Assembly: GCF_900086725.1 (NCBI RefSeq)
Contig: NZ_LT574838.1
Span: 1,127,617 to 1,191,616, forward strand
Direction of reading: 5' to 3'
DNA length: 64,000 bases
Source: Bariatricus massiliensis
GTDB lineage: Bacteria; Bacillota; Clostridia; Lachnospirales; Lachnospiraceae
How positions within the stretch are numbered: the first letter of the stretch is position 1; every line of letters begins with the position of its first letter. Positions 16,995 through 24,796 of this stretch are shown here, piece after piece. Below the pieces are notes generated by a model. The model searched no databases. It was not told where the DNA came from and saw nothing but the letters and a program-made list of their open reading frames with translations. Made by a program: the position numbers and the translations under genes.

Positions 16995-17999
16995 ATGGAG
17001 CAATCCAAGTATTATGGACATCCTTCCCAGCTCTACGGAGTTACCGAATACCGTCTGATGGGCGGCAAGAGCGACGGGATGCACATGCTTCACGTAAAAA
17101 ACGGAAAGGGATTGGAGTTCACCGTGTCTGCCGACAGATGCGCCGACATCTCGGAGCTGAGTCTGGACGGAAAAAATCTTAGCTATACTTCTGTAGGCGG
17201 TGTTACAGCGCCTGCTTATTATACAGAAGGGCATGACGGTTTTGGTTTTTTAAAGTCTTTTAATTGTGGTTTTTTGACCACCTGCGGTCTCCACAATATC
17301 GGAACCCCGAATGTAGTAGACGGCACTCCCTATGGACTTCATGGCACCATAGGTAACATTCCGGCGGAACATGTCCGTTGGGAGATTACAGACGAAGCCA
17401 TTATTTTAAAAGCCGAAGTCCACGACGAGATTATTTTCGGCTCAAAGCTGGCGCTTATCCGTACCATCACCGTCAGCCTGAACGAGAATAAGCTGGAGAT
17501 ACACGATGAGATAAAGAATACAGGTTCAAAAGAGGAAGGCATCATGTGCCTTTATCATATGAATATTGGATATCCGCTCCTGAGCGAGTCGGCGCTCCTC
17601 GCTGTCAACAGTGACAAAGTTGTTCCGAGAGATGACCGTGCCGCCGAAGATCTTGACACTTGGAGCCAGATGATTCCTCCGGTACCCAACTTTGCCGAAC
17701 AGTGCTATTACCATATCTTTGAAGGAAACACCGGCTGTGCAAAGGTCTACAATCCGGAAATCAATAAAGGGCTTCAGATTACCTTTGATACTGAAGTATT
17801 CCCGCAGATGACACAGTGGAAGATGATGGGGGAACGAGATTACGTGCTCGGCCTTGAGCCCACCACCAATACATTGGAGGGCCGGAAAACCATCGAGGAG
17901 CAAGGCAAACTTAAGACTGTGGCTCCCGGCAGCAGCCGTGATATATATATTCAAGTTTCATTTTATGACAATCAGGTTGATTGGGAGACAGGAAAATAA
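16995..17999 (+). CDS. DUF4432 aldose-1-epimerase-like protein
   Basis: 334 residues of the galactose-mutarotase-like beta-sandwich fold. Markers are VSADRCADISELSLDGKNLS near the N-terminus, TTCGLHNIGTP, YGLHGTIGNIPAE and the C-terminal LGLEPTTNTLEGR (usual Glu catalytic base region). Members are annotated as DUF4432/aldose epimerase family, acting on sugars or sugar phosphates; the exact reaction is not known to me. The start follows AAGGAGGG. It is divergent from the aldolase operon and followed by a cupin isomerase-like gene 29 nt downstream, so both belong to the same sugar pathway. Confidence 0.88.
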   Translation: MEQSKYYGHPSQLYGVTEYRLMGGKSDGMHMLHVKNGKGLEFTVSADRCADISELSLDGKNLSYTSVGGVTAPAYYTEGHDGFGFLKSFNCGFLTTCGLHNIGTPNVVDGTPYGLHGTIGNIPAEHVRWEITDEAIILKAEVHDEIIFGSKLALIRTITVSLNENKLEIHDEIKNTGSKEEGIMCLYHMNIGYPLLSESALLAVNSDKVVPRDDRAAEDLDTWSQMIPPVPNFAEQCYYHIFEGNTGCAKVYNPEINKGLQITFDTEVFPQMTQWKMMGERDYVLGLEPTTNTLEGRKTIEEQGKLKTVAPGSSRDIYIQVSFYDNQVDWETGK

Positions 18000-18028
18000 A
18001 ATTAATTCTTAGAAGGAGGATTTTTATC

Positions 18029-19225
18029 ATGAGCAATGTAAGAAAAGTATTTGAACAGGGCGAAGGCGTTCTTCATCTGACACCAACCTGGGTTCCGCGT
18101 GGATTCAACGAACCGGGCAAGCGCCTGCGTCTCCATCCGGATGACTATTTTGCACTCGGCATGGACAGGGGCGGTATCTGTGAAAGATGGCTCGGTTCCC
18201 TCGCAAAGGCACTGAACGGCCCGAAGACCGGCGAAACAGAAGGTATGAGCTACGTACTTGAGGACGCTGCCACCAAGACAACACGCCTGTTCAAAGATTA
18301 TGTAGAAGAATTGGGCGCTGACTTAGTCGGAGACGACCTGATGGCAAGATACGGCACTTGGCCGACTTTTGCTAAACTGTATGACTATGACAAACCTCTC
18401 TTCCACCATCTTCATTTGACAGAGGAAAAGGCCAACAAAATCGGAATGCACGGAAAGCCGGAAGCATACTACTTCCCGCCGCAATACAATTGCAGCTATC
18501 TCGGCAGATTCCCGCTTACATACTTTGGATTTGATCCTTCCACAACAAAAGAAGATGTTATGAAGTGTCTGGAAGACTATGATGTTAGAGATACACGTAT
18601 CACAGAGCTGTCCCGCGCATACAGAATCCAGCTTGGCACAGGCTGGTACACCCCGGCAGGCGTAATCCACGCACCGGCTTCTGTCGTTACGTTTGAGCCG
18701 CAGTGGAACAGTGATGTCAACACCATCATGGAAAATGTTACAATGGGAGAAGTCAACCCGCACAATATGTTGACGGACTGCGCTCCTGAGGAAGAAAAGA
18801 ATGACCTGAACGCAATCTTCAACCAGATTGACTGGGAAGAAAGCACAAGGCCAGACTACAAAGAAACATACTTCCGCGCTCCGAAGGTAAAATCCGAGTC
18901 CGCAGAAGCTGTTGAAAAGTGGGTTGCCTACGCTAACGAATGGGTTGCAGCTAAAGAAGTAACTGTTCTCCCGGGCCAGACTTACACATTGACAGATCAG
19001 GCTTGCTACTGCGCTATCGTAGTACAAGGCCACGGTACCTTCGGCGTATTCGAATGCGAAGCTCCAGAGCTCGTTCACTTCGATGATATTACCGGCGACG
19101 AATACTTCGTATCCGAAGCAGCCGCTAAGAAAGGTATCAAAGTGACAAACACAAGCTCCTACCAGCCACTCGTTATTCTGCAGAACTTCGCAAATAACAA
19201 TCCAGAAGTACCAGCTGAGGTATAA
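18029..19225 (+). CDS. Cupin protein, phosphomannose-isomerase-like
   Basis: 398 residues from the ATG at 18029 (AAGGAGG, 9-nt spacing); an in-frame ATG at 17981 lies inside the previous gene and is less likely. Metal-ligand pattern of cupin sugar isomerases: FHHLH (His127/His129), GKPEAYYF (Glu145) and GVIHAP (His214). A second beta-barrel region follows (about 310-390). This suggests an aldose-ketose (phosphate) isomerase related to type I phosphomannose isomerase, though it is diverged and I would not call it manA. With the aldolase and kinases it could interconvert the sugar before cleavage. Confidence 0.75.
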   Translation: MSNVRKVFEQGEGVLHLTPTWVPRGFNEPGKRLRLHPDDYFALGMDRGGICERWLGSLAKALNGPKTGETEGMSYVLEDAATKTTRLFKDYVEELGADLVGDDLMARYGTWPTFAKLYDYDKPLFHHLHLTEEKANKIGMHGKPEAYYFPPQYNCSYLGRFPLTYFGFDPSTTKEDVMKCLEDYDVRDTRITELSRAYRIQLGTGWYTPAGVIHAPASVVTFEPQWNSDVNTIMENVTMGEVNPHNMLTDCAPEEEKNDLNAIFNQIDWEESTRPDYKETYFRAPKVKSESAEAVEKWVAYANEWVAAKEVTVLPGQTYTLTDQACYCAIVVQGHGTFGVFECEAPELVHFDDITGDEYFVSEAAAKKGIKVTNTSSYQPLVILQNFANNNPEVPAEV

Positions 19226-19249
19226 TTTGGTATTTTTTGATTAAGAATT

Positions 19250-19313
19250 AAAAGTCCGTGTCATCTTACATTTGTAGCGTACATGCTCCACTTTGTGAGA
19301 TAGCACGGACTTT
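19250..19313 (+). terminator. Terminator of DUF4432/cupin operon
   Basis: Outer arms AAAGTCCGTG and CACGGACTTT, with an inner ATCTTACA/TGTGAGAT pairing (one wobble), then TTTCTGTTTT. A long two-part stem. Confidence 0.8.
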
Positions 19314-19445
19314 CTGTTTTACTCAAACTTATATTCAAACACCAAACTTTCGAAAATTTTCGGCTTGAATTAAGCAGATTCTTGGAAAGGATTTACTGCC
19401 CTACTCCCGCTTTGCGGCAAATCACTATCTTATGCAAAATAGTCC

Positions 19446-19474
19446 TTGCATTTCCCATGGACTATGCTTATTAT
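19446..19474 (+). promoter_or_regulatory. Promoter of HAD phosphatase
   Basis: TTGCAT (19446-19451), 17-nt spacer, TATTAT (19469-19474), 52 nt before the chosen start. Confidence 0.6.
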
Positions 19475-19526
19475 AATAGCGTTAAGTAAATTGTGCTTGG
19501 ATTTTTATACCTATAAGGAGAACACC

Positions 19527-20321
19527 ATGATTAAACTGATAGCAAGTGATTTAGACGGTACTCTCGTCCGAAACTATGAACAGACTATTTCCACTGAAAC
19601 TTTTGATTTGATTCGCCAGCTCAAAGACCGGGGCATCATGTTCGTGCCTGCCAGCGGGCGGCAATATGCCAACATGCGTAGGCTGTTCGCCCCTCTCGGT
19701 TATGAAGTGCCCTATATTTCGGAAAACGGCTCTCTCTGTATCTACAATGACGAGATTCTATCTACGGGACAAATCCCTCCTGATACTATCCGCCATATTC
19801 TCGACGCGCTCATGGAATACCGCAGTAAATTCCACACGGGCCATTGTATTCTCTCCGTCAAGGACACTTACTATACAGATTCTAATGACGCCAAATTTAT
19901 GGATTATATGCACAATACTATGGGCAACATTGTTAAGCAGATTCCGGATCTTTATGCCGTGAATGAACCGCTTCTCAAAGCTGCCATCTGCGATTTTAAC
20001 GGAACTAAAGACTTGCTTCCGTTTTTCACCGATAAGCTGAAAGGTGAGATTCGTGTGGCCACATCTGCCTCTCACTGGATTGATTTCATCGCTCCAAATG
20101 CCAATAAAGGTACCGCACTCAAAGCCTTGATGGAACGTTTTGGGATTCGGAAAGAGGAGTGTGTCTGTTTTGGTGACCAGCAGAACGATGTAGAAATGCT
20201 GAAACTGGCAGGAACAAGCTACGCTATGGATACCGCCGTTCCTGAGGTAGTGAAGCATGCAGATCATGTGATTGAATCTGTTGAACCGGTGTTGAAAGAG
20301 ATTCTCGCAGCACAGATTTAG
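19527..20321 (+). CDS. Cof-type HAD-superfamily phosphatase
   Basis: 264 residues from the ATG at 19527, which has AAGGAGAACACC before it; an upstream in-frame ATG lies within the promoter. The N-terminal ASDLDGTLV holds the nucleophile and acid Asp (DxD), VPASGRQY is motif II, and CFGDQQNDVEML is motif IV. A C2-type cap of Cof/YidA proteins lies between. These act on small sugar phosphates, erythrose 4-phosphate or flavin/PLP-type substrates. Monocistronic, with its own promoter and terminator; no substrate can be assigned. Confidence 0.9.
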   Translation: MIKLIASDLDGTLVRNYEQTISTETFDLIRQLKDRGIMFVPASGRQYANMRRLFAPLGYEVPYISENGSLCIYNDEILSTGQIPPDTIRHILDALMEYRSKFHTGHCILSVKDTYYTDSNDAKFMDYMHNTMGNIVKQIPDLYAVNEPLLKAAICDFNGTKDLLPFFTDKLKGEIRVATSASHWIDFIAPNANKGTALKALMERFGIRKEECVCFGDQQNDVEMLKLAGTSYAMDTAVPEVVKHADHVIESVEPVLKEILAAQI

Positions 20322-20328
20322 TATAGAG

Positions 20329-20381
20329 AAAGAAAAGATGCCGGTGAGCATGGCCTGCCAACTCACCGGCATCTTTTCTTT
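20329..20381 (+). terminator. Terminator after HAD phosphatase, possibly bidirectional
   Basis: A 20-bp stem AAAGAAAAGATGCCGGTGAG and complement around a 13-nt loop. It begins 8 nt after the phosphatase stop. Being A/T-flanked on both sides it may also stop the minus-strand HPr-like/RLP transcript. Confidence 0.88.
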
Positions 20382-20448
20382 ACACACGACTGTCCTGCAG
20401 CCTTGCTAATTTGTTACTGTTCAGCCTATTGGACATGCTCAGTAACAC

Positions 20449-20679
20449 TTATTTATCAGTGTCCACTGCCCAACGGTCAAGCTGCTTCATGAACTTTTCG
20501 TCTTCTGAAACCACTGTCACAGGCTTTTTGTAATCAATCGCCATCAATCCCAGAACCGACTTTCCATCTGCGATTTGGTTGTCCATTGTATGTACGCCTA
20601 TATCCATCGGGGATGAGCACGCCAAATGCATGAAGTCTCTCAAATCATTCGACGTATATAACATAATATCTCGAACCAT
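20449..20679 (-). CDS. HPr-fold protein lacking the phosphorylatable His
   Basis: 76 residues from the ATG at 20679 (GAAGGAGG, 7-nt spacing). The segment IADGKSVLGLMAIDYKKPV (36-54) matches the HPr region around regulatory Ser46 (Ser41 here). The N-terminal active-site motif around His15 is missing: TSNDLRDFMHLA stands where a His-Ala-Arg-Pro motif would be. It therefore cannot carry PTS phosphate in the usual way and is closer in design to Crh-type regulatory paralogues. It is 58 nt downstream of the RuBisCO-like gene and probably cotranscribed with it. Confidence 0.78.
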   Translation of the reverse strand: MVRDIMLYTSNDLRDFMHLACSSPMDIGVHTMDNQIADGKSVLGLMAIDYKKPVTVVSEDEKFMKQLDRWAVDTDK

Positions 20680-20737
20680 TTTGTTACCTCCTTCAGAATT
20701 CAGCATAAGTATAGCACCTCCTTTCTCATAAGTAAAG

Positions 20738-22015
20738 TTAACCTTTTATATATTCCCACTGCCTAAGGGCAGCGCTCAGCTCTTCCTTTTCCCCTGACGC
20801 CTCTGCAAAATCCCGTCCTTCCATTACAATTTCAATGGCCTGCCTCATGGCTCTTGCACCTGCTCTGGCTCCCATCGGATGTCCTTGAACTGCTCCACCT
20901 GCTGCCAGAACAATATCGTTCCCTGCCTGATGCATGTATTTTTCTACCATACCAGGATGAACCCCGCCACCGATAGACGGCATAGATGGCTTCAAGTCAT
21001 ACCAAGGAAGGGTGAGCTGCGCTAACGTCTGCATATATTTTTGATATCGTAGCGGATATCCACCGTATGGAGTGTTCACCATCACAATATCGGCCCCGGC
21101 AAGTCTGGCCAGTTTTCCCGCGGCAAGAGGGGATGACATCCCGCTGGCAGTCCCTTCATAGAACATTCCAGAACCAGCAGCATGTCCAAGAATCGGTACT
21201 TCCGCAGTTTCTGCCACTTGCTTTAATCCACTGTATCCTACCGCAGCAAAGTTAATCATAATTCCATCGGCCCCGGCTTCCTGAACACGTTTCACATTCT
21301 CTGTCAGTTCTCCAGCCCCACTGGTAACATTGACAAAGTATCGCACCCTCTCCCCTGTCTCCTCATAAGCTGCAGCAGCCGCTTTTTTATACTCTTTTAC
21401 ACGTTCCCACGGCTTACTATAGGTGGGATTGCCGAACAACTCGTCATCTTTGATTAAGTCTACGCCCCCCAGCGCAGTCTCATAAAATATCCTTGCCCCC
21501 TCCTTTGGCGTCAAACCAGTACAGGGCTTAATCATGTTCAACAGAAGGGGACGTTTCACAATGCCTGTATACTTGCGGATTCCTGCAATTCCATAATTCG
21601 GGCCTCCAAAATCCTCCGCAAATTCCCGGGGAAATTCAATGTCCAACAGTTTAACCTGTGCTGAGGTCGATGCATCATTCCCCAGCAGTGACGTGAGCAT
21701 AAGAGGAAAGTCACTGCCAAAGTTCACTGCTGGGTAAGCAATCTGAATCATATACTCCCTCTCCGGTGTATCAACCTGTGTCTCCAAGTCAAGCGCTGGG
21801 ATGTCAAAAACATTTACTACTTTTCCCATATATCTTTCTCGAATATCCTCAGTAATTCCCGGAATGGGAATCCAGGTTCCAATAGTCTGACCTATGGCAA
21901 GCGAAGCTGCCTTTTTTAACACATCCACCTCCTTTGGGAGCTTGATGTAATACGATGCAACAACATAATTTCTGCTGCGGATATTCTCCGGCAGCGTATA
22001 AAGTACTGAATCCAT
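20738..22015 (-). CDS. RuBisCO-like protein (form IV type)
   Basis: 425 residues with the RuBisCO large-subunit fold. MIKPCTGLTP carries the K175 equivalent (Lys163), and GGVDLIKDDELFG carries the carbamylated Lys and acidic Mg ligands (Lys189, Asp191, Glu192 for K201/D203/E204). His278 corresponds to H294 but R295 is Ala. The loop-6 Lys334 region reads NTPYGGYPL with no Lys, and the SGG phosphate motif is GGG; AAGGAVQGHPMG keeps the second phosphate loop. It can thus enolise or decarboxylate but should not fix CO2. Family precedents act on 2,3-diketo-pentane phosphates or in apionate catabolism. AAGGAGG precedes the start. Confidence 0.92.
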   Translation of the reverse strand: MDSVLYTLPENIRSRNYVVASYYIKLPKEVDVLKKAASLAIGQTIGTWIPIPGITEDIRERYMGKVVNVFDIPALDLETQVDTPEREYMIQIAYPAVNFGSDFPLMLTSLLGNDASTSAQVKLLDIEFPREFAEDFGGPNYGIAGIRKYTGIVKRPLLLNMIKPCTGLTPKEGARIFYETALGGVDLIKDDELFGNPTYSKPWERVKEYKKAAAAAYEETGERVRYFVNVTSGAGELTENVKRVQEAGADGIMINFAAVGYSGLKQVAETAEVPILGHAAGSGMFYEGTASGMSSPLAAGKLARLAGADIVMVNTPYGGYPLRYQKYMQTLAQLTLPWYDLKPSMPSIGGGVHPGMVEKYMHQAGNDIVLAAGGAVQGHPMGARAGARAMRQAIEIVMEGRDFAEASGEKEELSAALRQWEYIKG

Positions 22016-22079
22016 ATTGCCTCCTTTTATACAGAAACGAAAAAAGGTGGTATCTATTATGTTCCCTTCGTAATTAAAA

Positions 22080-22109
22080 AAGTCTGGATACCGTTTCGTA
22101 TCCAGACTT
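22080..22109 (-). terminator. Terminator between regulator and RuBisCO-like gene
   Basis: Perfect 12-bp stem AAGTCTGGATAC/GTATCCAGACTT, 6-nt loop, followed on the minus strand by TTTTTTAATT. It lies between the GntR stop and the RLP start (65 nt further on), so RLP expression needs read-through or a separate weak promoter. Confidence 0.88.
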
Positions 22110-22119
22110 ATTAATTACT

Positions 22120-22842
22120 TTATTTTTCATGAAAATATGCATCCGAATTATATGGAATATGCTCCGCCCGCTTCTTAAGATTGCACTCCAGAAGCTGGAA
22201 AATCAAATCGCTGTCCCGCCTTTCAAGAGCGTCTAAATAACTTTGATGTTCAGCTATCATACTATCCCTTGACTCTTTGCTGTCCAAAAGCTTCTGGCCA
22301 TAAATCAGTTTAAAAAAAGACAGGTTATCCCACAATGACTCAATCATAGCACAGACTCTTGAAAGTCCGCTTGCCTTATAGATGGAAAAATGGTATAAGC
22401 GGTTGTGTTGATAGACATCCACTGCATCAAGTTCGTCATGACTGACAATTTGCTTATACTCCTCTTGAATACGCCGAAGATCCTCAATCTGCTTATCCGT
22501 TATCTTCGCACAGGCGTATCTGGCCGCCACTGGCTCAAGAGCTGTTCTGGCTATGTATATTTGACGCACGTCATCCTTAGTCAGCGTAACAAGTCTCGTT
22601 CCAGCATAGGGTATCGATTCAGCCAATCCCATTTTTTCCAGATTACTTAGAGCTTCTCTTATGGGCATCCTGCTGACTCCCAGCTGTGTTGCCAGCTCCT
22701 CAGTATTCAGCTTATCACCCATAAGCAGCTTTCCGCTCATAATCCATTCCATCAGCTTGTCTAAAACAAGGTCCGGCAGACGGTTATGCTGCAGGGTCTC
22801 CCTGTTCAAGTCATTCATTGTAATTCGCATATTAGTTCTCAT
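22120..22842 (-). CDS. GntR-family regulator, FadR subfamily
   Basis: 240 residues. Winged helix at about 20-90 (LNTEELATQLGVSRMPIREALSNL region), then an all-helical FCD ligand-binding domain (about 95-235) with Asp/His-type metal residues including HNRLYHFSIY and AEHQSYLDAL. FadR-type FCD proteins bind small organic acids, often sugar acids, which suits a pathway with a lactonase and RLP. The start follows AGGTGA with 7-nt spacing. It lies in the middle of the catabolic operon, 23 nt after the aldolase gene. Confidence 0.92.
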   Translation of the reverse strand: MRTNMRITMNDLNRETLQHNRLPDLVLDKLMEWIMSGKLLMGDKLNTEELATQLGVSRMPIREALSNLEKMGLAESIPYAGTRLVTLTKDDVRQIYIARTALEPVAARYACAKITDKQIEDLRRIQEEYKQIVSHDELDAVDVYQHNRLYHFSIYKASGLSRVCAMIESLWDNLSFFKLIYGQKLLDSKESRDSMIAEHQSYLDALERRDSDLIFQLLECNLKKRAEHIPYNSDAYFHEK

Positions 22843-22865
22843 ATAGATTTCACCTAAAGTAATAT

Positions 22866-23471
22866 TTACAAGCCAAGCTTTGAAACGGCTGCTTTCAAAA
22901 TCGCCACCTGTGCGGTTTCTTCCATCAACTCTGCCGCATGTTCTGCGTTAATCGCATCCTTGCCGACCGCCACGATACCGTGATCCACCAAGAGAAATCC
23001 GGGCAGTTCAGGACACTCGTCATATAATTTTTCCACAAGCGGAAAATATTCTTTTCCGACTACCGCTGCAGGCACATCCAATGTAGGATAATCTGTACAT
23101 ACTTTCAGCTTCGCATGCCATGTCGTTCTCGTTAAAGCCTTCCCTGTGGAGGCCCATGCAATTGAGTATGGTGAATGAACATGTACCACTGCATTCACCT
23201 TTGGGCAAATTCTGTACAACAAACCATGTAACAAAGCTTCCCTTGTAGGTTTTCCTTCCCCTTCTACTAGATTGCCGTCAAAATCTGTTATAACAAATCC
23301 TTCCGGCGAACTGTCTGCAAAGGAACTTCCGCTTGCCTTAACAAGCATCAAATCCTTGCCTGGTATTCGGGCACTCACATTACCCCCGCTACCTGTCTGT
23401 ATACCTCTAGTATAAGCTCTTTTGCAGGCAATGACAAGTTCCTCTGCTATCTTTTTAACATGTTCTTCCAT
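22866..23471 (-). CDS. Class II aldolase/adducin-family enzyme
   Basis: 201 residues, usual size for L-fuculose-phosphate aldolase/ribulose-phosphate epimerase relatives. GSGGNVSAR (27-35) binds phosphate, Glu79 lies in KPTREALLH, zinc ligands His97 and His99 in VHVHSP and His164 in VDHGIVAVG. It performs a zinc-dependent retro-aldol, epimerisation or decarboxylation of a phosphorylated sugar or acid; which one cannot be told. Relatives such as OtnC decarboxylate 3-oxo-tetronate 4-phosphate. It lies between the UPF0261 and GntR genes. Confidence 0.88.
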   Translation of the reverse strand: MEEHVKKIAEELVIACKRAYTRGIQTGSGGNVSARIPGKDLMLVKASGSSFADSSPEGFVITDFDGNLVEGEGKPTREALLHGLLYRICPKVNAVVHVHSPYSIAWASTGKALTRTTWHAKLKVCTDYPTLDVPAAVVGKEYFPLVEKLYDECPELPGFLLVDHGIVAVGKDAINAEHAAELMEETAQVAILKAAVSKLGL

Positions 23472-23532
23472 AGTCTTTCAATCCCTTTCTGTCGAATTTC
23501 GTCTTAGTTTATATGCTACTATAAAGCTTTCA

Positions 23533-24783
23533 CTAATAAGAAATTTCACTGCCAATCACGCCGCGTTCACGGAGTTCATCAATCATACAATGAGCCGCTT
23601 TTATCCCCCATTCTACTGTATCTAAGTTTCCCGGAATTGTTATTATTTCAACATTTTTGTTTTTCACACCATAGAGCTGTCTGAGAATAATCTCATCCAC
23701 TTCCTTATAATACAATTCTTCACCTACACGGGTATTATGGCGCATCCCCTCAGTGGGAATCAGAAGCTTTACCGGATAATCAATTTTATTCAGACGTTCT
23801 ACAAACCGGGCAGTCGTAATCTCCGCTTCATCAGGGAGAAGCTTGATATGGGCGGTCGTAGCATTGTGATACATGTAAACCCGCTCATCCATGCGTGGCG
23901 GAAACTCATCAACGGAAAAATCTATAAAATCTAATCCACCTACGCTGATAACCAAAGGTACTTTCTTCTCCACCCCTTTTACGAGTCTGTACTTAGAATT
24001 CTCACCATAAGAAAATCCACCTTTAAAATACTCCTGCGTAATCTCATGAGTAGTTAAATCGAGTATACCGTCAATTAATCCGTCCGCAGCCATCTGCTCC
24101 ATAATTGCGCCTCCCGTGCCGGTAGAATGGAATCCTATCACTTCTATCCCTAGACGTTCTAATTCATCCACCGCCGCACAGGCGCCTGTGTTGGTAATTC
24201 CCATCAAAGTAATACCAACGACCGGACGTTTCCCCTTCTCCAGCACCTGCCCGGCAGACTGCACCATACCGGCGCAGCATGCACAAGCATTGGCAAGGAT
24301 TTGTCTGGTCACAATATTCATTCCTGTAAAATCGCAGATAGAGGGAATTACGACGATATCCTTGTCACCTACCACACTGTCAAATGTCTTTCGCCCTGAT
24401 GCCACCGTTGTAGCCATCACTTTGGGAAATCCTATGGGAAGCCTTTTCATCGCATTCGTTGCCATTACAGTATTCTGCAGGCCACCAGCTGATAAAATCC
24501 CCTGAATCTTGCCATCCTCATAAAGTTTTTCTACATATAAGGCAACGGCTTCCATCATAAAAGCAATTTTTTCTCCCTTTGTCTTAGGCTCAAGTGTTTC
24601 CCATTTTGTGCCGGCAGCTTCCGTAACTTCCTCTCTCGAAACATCATATCCATAGGAAGAATCCGGTCCAGTCGCTACATCAATGACAAGAACATTTATT
24701 GTCTGTGCTTCCAGCAATTCTCTCATATAAGCCACTTCTCTATATTTCGTATCGCAGCTCCCTATTATCGCAATTGTTTTCAT
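23533..24783 (-). CDS. UPF0261 / Tm-1-like ATP-binding domain protein
   Basis: 416 residues from the ATG at 24783, after AAGGACG, which leaves a 13-nt gap to the lactonase stop; longer frames run into that gene. The N-terminal MKTIAIIGSCDTKYREVAYM and the block ILSAGGLQNTVMATNAMKRL followed by a VMATTVASG motif are the signature of UPF0261, whose N-terminal half is related to the ATP-binding domain of tomato Tm-1. A second Rossmann-like half starts near residue 180. The catalytic role of UPF0261 is not known to me. In this cluster, which has no classical kinase, it is the only obvious ATP-binding enzyme besides the transporter ATPase. Confidence 0.85.
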   Translation of the reverse strand: MKTIAIIGSCDTKYREVAYMRELLEAQTINVLVIDVATGPDSSYGYDVSREEVTEAAGTKWETLEPKTKGEKIAFMMEAVALYVEKLYEDGKIQGILSAGGLQNTVMATNAMKRLPIGFPKVMATTVASGRKTFDSVVGDKDIVVIPSICDFTGMNIVTRQILANACACCAGMVQSAGQVLEKGKRPVVGITLMGITNTGACAAVDELERLGIEVIGFHSTGTGGAIMEQMAADGLIDGILDLTTHEITQEYFKGGFSYGENSKYRLVKGVEKKVPLVISVGGLDFIDFSVDEFPPRMDERVYMYHNATTAHIKLLPDEAEITTARFVERLNKIDYPVKLLIPTEGMRHNTRVGEELYYKEVDEIILRQLYGVKNKNVEIITIPGNLDTVEWGIKAAHCMIDELRERGVIGSEISY

Positions 24784-24796
24784 ACAATTCGTCCTT

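Larger units (their letters stand above)
19226..19526. other. Intergenic region: terminator and promoter
   Basis: 301 nt containing the terminator of the DUF4432/cupin operon (19250-19313) and the promoter of the HAD phosphatase (19446-19474). Nothing else recognised. Confidence 0.7.

Noticed and set aside
18323..19078. 251-codon minus-strand frame opposite the cupin gene
   Set aside because: Cys/Phe-rich shadow translation with no ribosome site; the plus-strand gene has cupin metal ligands.
19758..20387. 209-codon minus-strand frame opposite the HAD phosphatase
   Set aside because: Shadow frame that runs through the terminator; no recognisable domain.
20414..20447. Terminator for the HPr-like gene
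   Set aside because: GTTACTG/CAGTAAC pairing exists but the loop is long and no T-run follows on the minus strand; the stem at 20329-20381 is the better terminator.
20449..20679. PTS phosphocarrier HPr
   Set aside because: The His15 motif is absent and no PTS permease or Enzyme I lies nearby.
20738..22015. True CO2-fixing RuBisCO
   Set aside because: The loop-6 lysine (K334 equivalent) and R295 equivalent are missing and no phosphoribulokinase is present; it is a RuBisCO-like protein.
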